From NCBI GenBank assembly GCA_002708395.1, contig PANP01000025.1, positions 4,521-10,992 of the forward strand: a stretch of DNA of 6,472 bases, in the 5' to 3' direction. The notes below the pieces were generated by a model. That model saw nothing but the letters and a program-made list of their open reading frames with translations. It did no database searches and was not told where the DNA came from. The translations under genes were made by a program, and so were the position numbers. Source of the DNA: Dehalococcoidia bacterium. GTDB taxonomy: Bacteria > Chloroflexota > Dehalococcoidia > UBA3495. Below are positions 1 through 5,446 of the stretch, one piece after another; position 1 is the first letter of the stretch; every line of letters begins with the position of its first letter.

Positions 1-230
1 TCGTCGACGGGGAATGGGATCCGGATGATTTCCTGTTTCTGCTCATCCAGAAAACCCCGTACGATGTCAAAAGCATAGCTTTCCGCGCTGGTTACCGAGC
101 GAGGTGTACATATCAGTGGCACCTCTTGGAGGATCCTGAGTGCCTTCAACGTGAGCAGTTCAGGGTCACCGGGACCCACGCCCACTCCGTAAAAACGCCC
201 GTAGACGGGATTGCTTCCAGTAGTGCTCAT
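1..230 (-). CDS. cbiL: Precorrin-2 / cobalt-factor II C20-methyltransferase, N-terminal part (cut by window edge)
   Basis: This S-adenosylmethionine-dependent enzyme methylates C20 of cobalt-precorrin-2 in corrin ring synthesis (CbiL in the anaerobic route, CobI in the aerobic one). Only the first 76 residues are visible; the frame is open to base 1. My translation begins MSTTGSNPVYGRFYGVGVGP and continues GDPELLTLKALRIL. That glycine-rich strand-loop followed by GDPELLTLKA (residues 21-30) is the N-terminal signature of the tetrapyrrole methylase family, and the FYGVGVGPGDPELLTLKA form is typical of CobI/CbiL. SYAFDIV (residues 51-57) fits the same subfamily. The ATG at 230-228 lies 4 bases after the cbiT stop and has a strong Shine-Dalgarno, GGGAAGGA, 7 bases upstream inside the cbiT end. 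It is therefore coupled to cbiT. Because CbiD and CbiX are present I prefer the name cbiL over cobI. Another methylase of the family is possible but less likely. Confidence 0.88.
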   Translation of the reverse strand, partial: MSTTGSNPVYGRFYGVGVGPGDPELLTLKALRILQEVPLICTPRSVTSAESYAFDIVRGFLDEQKQEIIRIPFPVD

Positions 231-234
231 TGGA

Positions 235-849
235 TTATCCTTCCCGCCGGGCGGTCACGACGAAGACCGGGTTTAGGGCTTCCAAACGGACGGTCCCGTC
301 GGGCATATCTTTTCCACGAGATGAGTTCACCATCACCATGTCTGTAATCATACCTGCGGACTTGAATCGATGGTATACGTCTTGGGTCCGCTCCAGCGCG
401 GCCAGGTTTACGACGATGCGGCCTCCGTCTCGGAGACGCTTCATCGCCACATCCAATATCTCGGTCAGGTGTCCCCCGCTGCCGCCAACGAACACGGCAT
501 CCGGGTCAGCCAGGTCTTTCAATGCATCCGGCGCTTCCCCGGTGATGATTTGAACGTTCGGGGATCCCCAACGCTCCAGGTTCTTCTTGAGCAGCGGCAG
601 ACTTTCTTCGTCACGCTCCACTGCGTAAACCGCTCCTTCCCGAGCGATGATAGATGCTTCCACCGAGATGGACCCGGTACCAGCACCGATGTCCCAAACC
701 ACGCTGTTGGGCTTGAGCCCCAGGGAATATAGGCTCACCGCCCTCACTTCCCGTTTGGTGATTTGCCCTTGAAGAGGCCGACGCTGCTCGAAAGCGTCGT
801 CGGGAAGGCCCAGAGCCCGTTGCGAGTCTGCCTGCAATTTCTCAACCAT
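235..849 (-). CDS. cbiT: Cobalt-precorrin-6B C15-methyltransferase (decarboxylating)
   Basis: CbiT methylates C15 of the corrin precursor and removes the C12 acetate carboxyl as CO2, using S-adenosylmethionine in the cytoplasm. The 204-residue product has the usual length of a stand-alone CbiT. It starts with the characteristic GLPDDAFEQRRPLQGQITKR segment (residues 14-33). The class I methyltransferase motif I follows as WDIGAGTGSISVEA (52-65), with an acidic residue after the next strand in AVERDEES (76-83) and the GGSGGH loop at 122-127. In the aerobic pathway this domain is the C-terminal half of CobL, whose N-terminal half corresponds to CbiE; no CbiE is fused here. The ATG at 849 overlaps the end of cbiD by 8 bases (ATGGTTGA), and GGAAG lies 8 bases upstream, so translation is likely coupled to cbiD. 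Confidence 0.93.
   Translation of the reverse strand: MVEKLQADSQRALGLPDDAFEQRRPLQGQITKREVRAVSLYSLGLKPNSVVWDIGAGTGSISVEASIIAREGAVYAVERDEESLPLLKKNLERWGSPNVQIITGEAPDALKDLADPDAVFVGGSGGHLTEILDVAMKRLRDGGRIVVNLAALERTQDVYHRFKSAGMITDMVMVNSSRGKDMPDGTVRLEALNPVFVVTARREG
238..245 (-). promoter_or_regulatory. Ribosome binding site of cbiL
   Basis: GGGAAGGA, a strong match to the anti-Shine-Dalgarno, lies in the last codons of cbiT and directly precedes its TAA stop. The ATG of cbiL is 7 bases further on. The arrangement implies reinitiation by ribosomes ending cbiT. Confidence 0.7.
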
Positions 850-2026
850 TGGTCTGGCTTCCGGCGATGGCTGTCAACGGGATGCCATCGGGAGACGTGG
901 AGGCTTGGCCCAAGAGGGTGCCGTCAAAATCGAAACACAGGCTATCGACAATAAGATTATCAGCGTCGTCGCCCAACAACTTTCGGCTTTCTTCGCAGAC
1001 CATCTCGCATATCAGGTTAAACACCGAATTCAAACCGTTTGCCAGCGCGAGTTCCTGGAAGTGCCGGGCGCTGGCGGCCCCGCGTATCTCTTCCTGCACT
1101 TCGACCGTTGCGCCGCACTTGGCGGCTATGGATGCGAGGAAGTCGGTGTCCACCCGGTTCCCGGCGACGTGGGTCACGAAATGACCCACGGCCATCTTGG
1201 AAAACTTGCCAACCATGCCGGCGTGGGTTGCTCTCTTGACGTTCCGCAGGACGCAACGTTTCATCGATGCGCCGCTGAAGATGCCGGCCTCGATGTAGGC
1301 CATGTCCGGCAGGTCCAATATCTGTTTGGTGAAGGCCTCGCTCTGGGTGCCGGTGGACAGAACCAAGTGAGACAGGTTGTTGGTGGCCGCCACGTCGACG
1401 GCCAGGTTCGCGCTGGCCCGCCACGCTGCGGTGGAGAAAGGCTGGACCACGCCGGTGCTGCCCAGGATGGAGATTCCGCCCAGGATACCCAGGCGAGAGT
1501 TGGTGGTCTTTTCCGCGATCTCCTCTCCACCGGGAACGGAAATCTCCACGATTATGCCGGTCCCGTCGGGGAGACCATGAGCCGTGGCTGCCTCGGTTAC
1601 TGACTCGATTATCATGCGCCGGGGCACCCGGGTAACGGCAGGTTCACCCACCTCGATACCGGTGCCCGGACGGGTCACAGTTCCCACGCCCGGTCCGCCG
1701 GTGATGCGCACTCCGGAGCCTGTGTCTGGGTCAAGAGAGACCGTGGCGCAAATCTCAGCGCCGTGGGTCGCGTCTGGGTCGTCGCCGCCGTCCTTGATGA
1801 CGGAGCAGGTAACTTTAGTTCCATCGTCCGAGGGTTGGCAGCGGTGAATATCGAAAGTAACGGCTCGGCCAACGGGCAACTGAATCGTTGACTGTTGAAC
1901 CGGTTCGCCGGTAAGCAGAGATTGGGTGGCGGCTTTGGCTGCGGCTGCTGCGCTTGAACCGGTTGTATACCCGGTGCGCATGCCTCCTCGTTTAACCGTT
2001 TGCCGACTGTAGTCGCTTTCCACCAT
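842..2026 (-). CDS. cbiD: Cobalt-precorrin-5B C1-methyltransferase
   Basis: CbiD methylates C1 of the cobalt-corrin intermediate around the ring-contraction and C-2 deacylation steps; it is diagnostic of the anaerobic B12 pathway. Family signatures seen (numbered from the chosen start): TGYTTGSSAAAAAKAA at 18-33, KDGGDDPDATHG at 78-89, GGPGVGTVTRPG at 110-121, and NSRLGILGGISILGSTG at 176-192. The last is an almost invariant block of the family. The 394-residue length is slightly above the usual 360-380, with a short polar C-terminal tail. The frame also allows a TTG start at 2041, but that codon has no ribosome site. The ATG at 2026 has AGGA 5 bases upstream, so I chose it; an ATG at 1981 would sit too close to the first motif. 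It follows cbiX by 35 bases and overlaps cbiT by 8. Confidence 0.93.
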   Translation of the reverse strand: MVESDYSRQTVKRGGMRTGYTTGSSAAAAAKAATQSLLTGEPVQQSTIQLPVGRAVTFDIHRCQPSDDGTKVTCSVIKDGGDDPDATHGAEICATVSLDPDTGSGVRITGGPGVGTVTRPGTGIEVGEPAVTRVPRRMIIESVTEAATAHGLPDGTGIIVEISVPGGEEIAEKTTNSRLGILGGISILGSTGVVQPFSTAAWRASANLAVDVAATNNLSHLVLSTGTQSEAFTKQILDLPDMAYIEAGIFSGASMKRCVLRNVKRATHAGMVGKFSKMAVGHFVTHVAGNRVDTDFLASIAAKCGATVEVQEEIRGAASARHFQELALANGLNSVFNLICEMVCEESRKLLGDDADNLIVDSLCFDFDGTLLGQASTSPDGIPLTAIAGSQTNG

Positions 2027-2031
2027 CGGTG

Positions 2032-2035
2032 TCCT
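2032..2035 (-). promoter_or_regulatory. Ribosome binding site favouring the ATG start of cbiD
   Basis: AGGA on the minus strand sits 5 bases before the ATG at 2026. The alternative TTG at 2041 has only CCCGATGTGA before it and no purine-rich site, so the shorter protein is preferred. Confidence 0.6.
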
Positions 2036-2061
2036 ATCCAATCACATCGGGCCGGTTAGCC

Positions 2062-2967
2062 CTAGTTCTCCACCCGGTCCCATACTTGGCGTATCCGGTC
2101 GGCAGCCACTGCCACCAACCGGTCATCCACGCATAGGGGAGGCGTCACCGCCAGCGATACGGATGGGTATGCTTGAGCTATCCGGTCCATGCCCCCCAGT
2201 ATGTTTCTCTTGAGAATCAGGCCGGGGAAAAACAGATAAGGGACAACGATGATACCGCTGACCCCGCGCTCTTCAACCAATTTTGTGGCGGCGTCGTCTA
2301 CGGTTGGGTCGCCGTAGTGGGACTGGGCCACAGCAACAGCATAGCCCAAACCAAGGCGATTCTCCACTATACGTCCCAGTTCATGGAACCATAGGCAATC
2401 GTCGTACTGGTTCTTCGTGCCCGCTTTGACGACAAGGATCCCCATCAGCCCGGTTTCATTATCGCCCGAGGCGCTGGGCAGACCGAGACTCTGAACTCGC
2501 TCTACGATAATCTCGGCCATACGCGGGTCGGGACCTAAAGAGCCGGCCAGGTATAACCCCAGCTCTGGCAGCTTTAAGCGAACATCGTCCAGAATCTCGT
2601 CCATCTCTAGCGTCACATGCTTTCCCTGGCCTAGGAGGTAGGGGAAAACGACAACCTGTTTAAGGCCTTGTTCCGCCAAGTTTTGGATGGACTGGTCGGG
2701 ATGGGGTTCGATGAATTCCAAGCAAGAAAGCTCCACCTCGGCCCGTTGCTGGCCCAGGGAGCTCTGGAGACGGTCTGCTGCGTCCCGCAAGCCTAAGGGA
2801 GTGCTGGGACAATCCAAGCACCAGGGAGGCCGTTCCGAGCTGTTCATTCGCCAGGAACAGGAGCATTCTTCGGGGCTTGCGCCTCGCTGGCTACCGTGGG
2901 CCACGAATACCACACCCCACTGGTCGTTGGAGCCGGAACCGTTGGCGTCTCCGGAGGGGCCGGTCAT
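2062..2967 (-). CDS. cbiX: Sirohydrochlorin cobaltochelatase, long (two-domain) CbiX type, with cysteine-rich insert
   Basis: This class II chelatase inserts Co2+ into sirohydrochlorin, the entry step to anaerobic B12 synthesis. The frame opens upstream at 3102, but the ATG at 2967 is chosen: it forms an ATGA overlap with the cbiC stop, has GGGAG 7 bases upstream, and gives 301 residues, normal for long CbiX. The N-terminal half holds the two expected metal/catalytic histidines, in VVFVAHGSQRG (His24) and FPYLLGQGKHVTLEMDEIL (His117). The C-terminal half repeats the fold (VVPYLFFPGLILKRN at 241-255) but has lost both His, with VVKAGTKN replacing HGS and Leu replacing the second His. Catalysis therefore belongs to the N-terminal half. 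Between His24 and the first helix sits an unusual insert with Cys35, Cys37, Cys50 and Cys53. Chelation of cobalt rather than iron or nickel is inferred from the cbi neighbours. Confidence 0.87.
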   Translation of the reverse strand: MTGPSGDANGSGSNDQWGVVFVAHGSQRGASPEECSCSWRMNSSERPPWCLDCPSTPLGLRDAADRLQSSLGQQRAEVELSCLEFIEPHPDQSIQNLAEQGLKQVVVFPYLLGQGKHVTLEMDEILDDVRLKLPELGLYLAGSLGPDPRMAEIIVERVQSLGLPSASGDNETGLMGILVVKAGTKNQYDDCLWFHELGRIVENRLGLGYAVAVAQSHYGDPTVDDAATKLVEERGVSGIIVVPYLFFPGLILKRNILGGMDRIAQAYPSVSLAVTPPLCVDDRLVAVAADRIRQVWDRVEN

Positions 2968-3614
2968 GAAGTTGCTCCCGTGGTCATCAGCGACAACAAG
3001 GCGTTGACCGTGGCGGCGGCGGCTGAACTGCCGCCACGCTTTCCGTGTACCGTGATGTAAGGAGTGGGACCGGCCGCCAGTTCCTCTTTGGACTCGGCGC
3101 AAGCGACGAATCCAACGGGCATTCCGATGATTAGCTTTGGCAAGGCTTTACCTTCTTGAATCAGGTCCAGCAGCGCCAGCAATGCAGTAGGGGCATTGCC
3201 CACCGCTACGACTGATCCGTTCAGATGGGGCGCCAATTCCCGCATGGCTGCGACCGAGCGGGTGGTTGCTTCCTTTTGGGCGCGGGCCGCGACTTCCGGA
3301 GTGTCTATGCGGCACTGGGTGGTGATATTTAGGCTCTTAAGCAATGCTTTGGATATACCCATCTCCACCATGCGGACATCGGTGACGACCTCGGCCCCAG
3401 TTTTAAGGGCGTCGATGCCCAAGTCCACCGCTCCGGCACTGAAAGAAACGTCCAAAGCTATCTGAGGGTCGCCCTCGGCCCGGACGATGCGGCTTACTAC
3501 GTACCGTTCGTTACCGCTGAACGATAGTGAATCGGGCAGAGAAGCCTCAACCATTACCAGGCTTTCCCGGTCAATCTCGTCCGGCAGCAATGCGTATTTC
3601 TCAACCAATGACAT
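2964..3614 (-). CDS. cbiC: Cobalt-precorrin-8 methylmutase (precorrin-8X methylmutase family), catalytic His replaced by Arg
   Basis: CbiC/CobH moves the methyl group from C11 to C12, converting (cobalt-)precorrin-8 to (cobyrinate) hydrogenobyrinate. The 216-residue product has the normal family length. Clear signatures are DVRMVEMGISKALL (79-92), TRS at 118-120, GNAPTALLALL (139-149), GMPVGFVACAESKEEL (164-179) and GKRGGSS (191-197). The odd point is at residue 45: family members read R-[IV]-[IV]-H here (Salmonella CbiC KRVIHTT; Pseudomonas denitrificans CobH VRMVHAC, His43), while this protein reads SRIVRAEGD with Arg encoded by CGG. The ATG at 3614 lies 71 bases after hemA and has only a weak GAG-type ribosome site. 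The stop overlaps the cbiX start. The family call is secure; whether the enzyme is active in the standard reaction is open. Confidence 0.9.
   Translation of the reverse strand: MSLVEKYALLPDEIDRESLVMVEASLPDSLSFSGNERYVVSRIVRAEGDPQIALDVSFSAGAVDLGIDALKTGAEVVTDVRMVEMGISKALLKSLNITTQCRIDTPEVAARAQKEATTRSVAAMRELAPHLNGSVVAVGNAPTALLALLDLIQEGKALPKLIIGMPVGFVACAESKEELAAGPTPYITVHGKRGGSSAAAATVNALLSLMTTGATS
2975..2979 (-). promoter_or_regulatory. Ribosome binding site of cbiX within the end of cbiC
   Basis: GGGAG lies 7 bases upstream of the ATG at 2967, which itself overlaps the cbiC TGA as ATGA. It supports this start over the longer open frame reaching 3102, whose extra residues are basic, low-complexity and unlike CbiX. 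Confidence 0.7.
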
Positions 3615-3685
3615 ATCAGTATCTCGTGTGCCAGTCTGAGTTGCTGGGGATTATCTGTCTACTATGGTGGTGTGGCCTGTTAGCG

Positions 3686-4969
3686 TCAACAATCGCCGGC
3701 GCTCAGATCGAAGATTTCTCTAGCCATGCGGAGATCGCTGGGGTTTCGATGTTCCTTGAGGTAGACCGTCGGGCCGTGGAGAATCTTCTTGACGATAGCC
3801 TGGGTCATGGCCTCAAGGGCCGCAGCATCCTCCGTAGACATATTCGGGTTCATCTTCTTAAGGGTTTTCTTGAGTTCCTGTGTTCGGATAGTTTCTGCCT
3901 TGTCCCGTAGCGCCACCACCGTGGGCAATGCTTCTTGGGTAGCGCACCATTGGAGGAATCCTTCCGTTTCCTTGTCGGCCAATACCTCCGCTTCCTGCGC
4001 CTCATGGGCGTTTTCTTTCCGGCGGGCTTCAGACACCCGGTCCAGGTCGTCTACGTCGTGAAGGAAAACGTTGTTAACCAGGCCCGCTGCCGGGTCGATG
4101 TCTCTAGGCACGGCTATGTCTATCAGGAACATGGGACGGTCGGGCCGGGAAGACATAACATGACTAACCAGATCGGCGCCCAATATGTATTCCGGTGAGC
4201 CGGTACAGGCTACCACAAGATCGGCTTGCCGAAGGGCTTCCGGCATCTCGGGAAGCCGAACTGCTTGACCTGACAGAGTCTTGGCAAGCTCCACGGCCCG
4301 GCGATGGGTGCGGTTAACTACGGTGATGTTCGACACTCCCGAGGATCGTAACCCCTTGGCGGCCAATCCGCCGGCGTCCCCCGTGCCCAGAACCATGGCG
4401 CTAAGGCCGCTTAGATCGCCCAAGTCGCCCTCGGCTAATTCCACGCAGGCGCGGCTGACCGACATGGCTTTCCGGCCGATGCCTGATTCCCGGCGTACCT
4501 TCCGCCCCACCCGCAGGGCTTGTTGAAAGAGGTGGAACAATGAACCGGTAACCGTCTCGCTGCGCACGGCGGTGTCCAAGGCATCTCGTACCTGACCGAT
4601 GATTTGGTCTTCGCCCAGCATCATGGAATCCAGGCTGGAGGCTACCCGAAAGAGGTGGCTGACACAGTCCCGGCCCCGGTGAAGATAAAGATATCTCTCC
4701 ACGTCCACCAATTGGATCTGAAAATAATCCACCAAGAACTCTTTTATCCGCTTTTCGCCATCACCCCATTCGGCAGACGACCCTGAGGCGTCTTCGTGAT
4801 TCAAGGCATAGAATTCGGAGCGGTTGCAAGTGGATAGGATGACACCGGGCATTCCGTAAGCAGCCATGTTAGACAGTGCGGAAGGCAGTTGCTCCGAGTT
4901 CAACGTTATCTTTTCCCGTACCTCCAGAGGGGCGGTACGGTGGTTCAATCCAACAACCAGGAATTCCAA
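3686..4969 (-). CDS. hemA: Glutamyl-tRNA reductase
   Basis: HemA reduces glutamyl-tRNA(Glu) to glutamate-1-semialdehyde with NADPH, the first committed step of the C5 tetrapyrrole route. The 427-residue protein has all three regions. The N-terminal catalytic domain has GLNHRTAPLEVRE (7-19), STCNRSEFY with the catalytic Cys48, the conserved His97 in YLHRG, and SLDSMMLGEDQIIGQVRDA (112-130). The NADPH domain has VLGTGDAG (193-200), VVNRTHRRA (217-225) and FLIDIAVPRDIDP (281-293). A helical C-terminal dimerisation region lies at about 320-420. The start codon is TTG: the in-frame stop TAG is at 4996-4994 with no ATG or GTG between, and GGGAG lies 6 bases upstream. Position at the head of the cbi cluster suggests that its product is directed largely to B12. 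Confidence 0.96.
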   Translation of the reverse strand: MEFLVVGLNHRTAPLEVREKITLNSEQLPSALSNMAAYGMPGVILSTCNRSEFYALNHEDASGSSAEWGDGEKRIKEFLVDYFQIQLVDVERYLYLHRGRDCVSHLFRVASSLDSMMLGEDQIIGQVRDALDTAVRSETVTGSLFHLFQQALRVGRKVRRESGIGRKAMSVSRACVELAEGDLGDLSGLSAMVLGTGDAGGLAAKGLRSSGVSNITVVNRTHRRAVELAKTLSGQAVRLPEMPEALRQADLVVACTGSPEYILGADLVSHVMSSRPDRPMFLIDIAVPRDIDPAAGLVNNVFLHDVDDLDRVSEARRKENAHEAQEAEVLADKETEGFLQWCATQEALPTVVALRDKAETIRTQELKKTLKKMNPNMSTEDAAALEAMTQAIVKKILHGPTVYLKEHRNPSDLRMAREIFDLSAGDC

Positions 4970-4975
4970 AAAAAG

Positions 4976-4980
4976 CTCCC
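4976..4980 (-). promoter_or_regulatory. Ribosome binding site of hemA (decides the TTG start)
   Basis: GGGAG on the minus strand, 6 bases before the TTG at 4969. The spacer is CTTTTT and, with the TT of the start codon, makes a run of seven T. No ATG or GTG is available in frame between the upstream stop and the first conserved residues, so this site supports TTG initiation. Confidence 0.75.
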
Positions 4981-4986
4981 TAGCTT

Positions 4987-5014
4987 GTTTTAGCTATGGA
5001 ATAAGACAAACCAA
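4987..5014 (-). promoter_or_regulatory. Possible promoter upstream of hemA and the cbi genes
   Basis: On the minus strand TTGGTT (5014-5009) and TAAAAC (4992-4987) are spaced 16 bases apart, matching the -35 and -10 consensus at 3 and 4 of 6 positions. The stretch is A/T-rich compared with its surroundings and lies just before hemA. The match is weak and offered as the best candidate only. Confidence 0.25.
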
Positions 5015-5046
5015 GATTTCCTACTAGGTTTCTCTTCACTTGGCGA

Positions 5047-5058
5047 TATGGCGCCATA
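5047..5058. repeat. 12-bp perfect palindrome between the small gene and hemA
   Basis: TATGGCGCCATA reads identically on both strands. It lies just past the stop of the small gene and about 33 bases upstream of the possible hemA -35 box. It could be an operator for a dimeric regulator. It lacks a loop and a T-tract, so a terminator is less likely. With one copy in the window, chance cannot be excluded. Confidence 0.4.
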
Positions 5059-5062
5059 AGAC

Positions 5063-5290
5063 TCATGCTTTGTGTTTCGCTATCAACTCTCGAACTGCTG
5101 GAACGAGTTCGTTAGGAAGTCCCACAACGGTCTGCGTGCGGTCTTCAAAAGCAGCCTCGTCGTCAGATATTTCCGCGTAGTGTGCAATCATCTTTCTCAC
5201 ACGCTCTTCATCCCAGCAATGTGGGAATTGTGATGTGTCATCGTTGTACTTCGGGACTCTGTTGTCTTCGACGTAGAAACGAAGATTCAT
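5063..5290 (-). CDS. Small acidic conserved-looking protein of unknown function
   Basis: A 75-residue soluble protein with no signal peptide or membrane segment. I do not know its function. Its second half, HCWDEERVRKMIAHYAEISD (24-43) followed by DEAAFEDRTQTVVGLPNELV (44-63) and PAVRELIAKHKA, resembles a recurring group of small bacterial proteins of about 70-90 residues. Those have a WD-E-R helix, an acidic DEAAFED stretch, a TQT-[VM] strand and a final PxVRELIAK helix. The resemblance is from memory, not a search. The ATG at 5290 has no convincing Shine-Dalgarno; a TACAAT box ends 9 bases upstream, so the message may be nearly leaderless. It is separated by 93 bases from hemA and 156 from the MFS gene. 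The size, charge and pattern could suit an antitoxin or small partner protein, but no toxin gene lies beside it, so this is speculation. Confidence 0.72.
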   Translation of the reverse strand: MNLRFYVEDNRVPKYNDDTSQFPHCWDEERVRKMIAHYAEISDDEAAFEDRTQTVVGLPNELVPAVRELIAKHKA

Positions 5291-5299
5291 TCGTCAACG

Positions 5300-5305
5300 A
5301 TTGTA
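5300..5305 (-). promoter_or_regulatory. Possible -10 box of the small gene
   Basis: TACAAT matches the TATAAT consensus at 5 of 6 positions and ends 9 bases before the ATG at 5290. Transcription would start only two or three bases before the ATG. No good -35 box is seen at 16-18 bases (GGCGTT or GCGTTC). The rest of 5291-5446 shows no gene. Confidence 0.3.
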
Positions 5306-5404
5306 CCATCTCTTGGGTTGCGAACGCCTCTACACGTTGACTTCCGGAGCTAACCGGCAAGGTTGACCCAGAGGAAGTAAATGGGAGTCGGAGAGACACC
5401 ATTC

Positions 5405-5441
5405 AGGATTTTGAAATTTGATTCAAGTAGCCGGGAATCCT
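5405..5441. repeat. Nested imperfect inverted repeat after the MFS gene
   Basis: AGGATT (5405-5410) pairs with AATCCT (5436-5441), and TTGAA (5411-5415) with TTCAA (5422-5426), giving an 11-pair stem broken by a 9-base one-sided bulge. It begins 6 bases past the MFS stop. It could fold in the transcript and slow or end transcription, but it has no T-tract, so a standard intrinsic terminator is not supported. Confidence 0.25.
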
Positions 5442-5446
5442 GTAGC

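Noticed and set aside
370..732. Plus-strand open frame of 120 codons opposite cbiT
   Set aside because: No ribosome site or domain, and cbiT on the other strand is certain by its methyltransferase motifs.
905..1603. Plus-strand open frame of 232 codons
   Set aside because: It lies wholly opposite cbiD, whose family motifs are unmistakable. Its translation is rich in Gly, His and Arg with no recognisable domain, as expected for the antisense of a GC-rich gene.
2049..2062. Small hairpin GGGC-CGGTTA-GCCC at the cbiX stop as a terminator
   Set aside because: The stem is only 4 pairs, there is no T-tract, and it sits inside a closely spaced operon where termination is not expected.
2968..3102. 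N-terminal extension of CbiX to the start at 3102
   Set aside because: The 45 extra residues are basic and unlike CbiX, and they lie in the coding region of cbiC in another frame. The ATGA overlap with a good ribosome site marks the real start at 2967.
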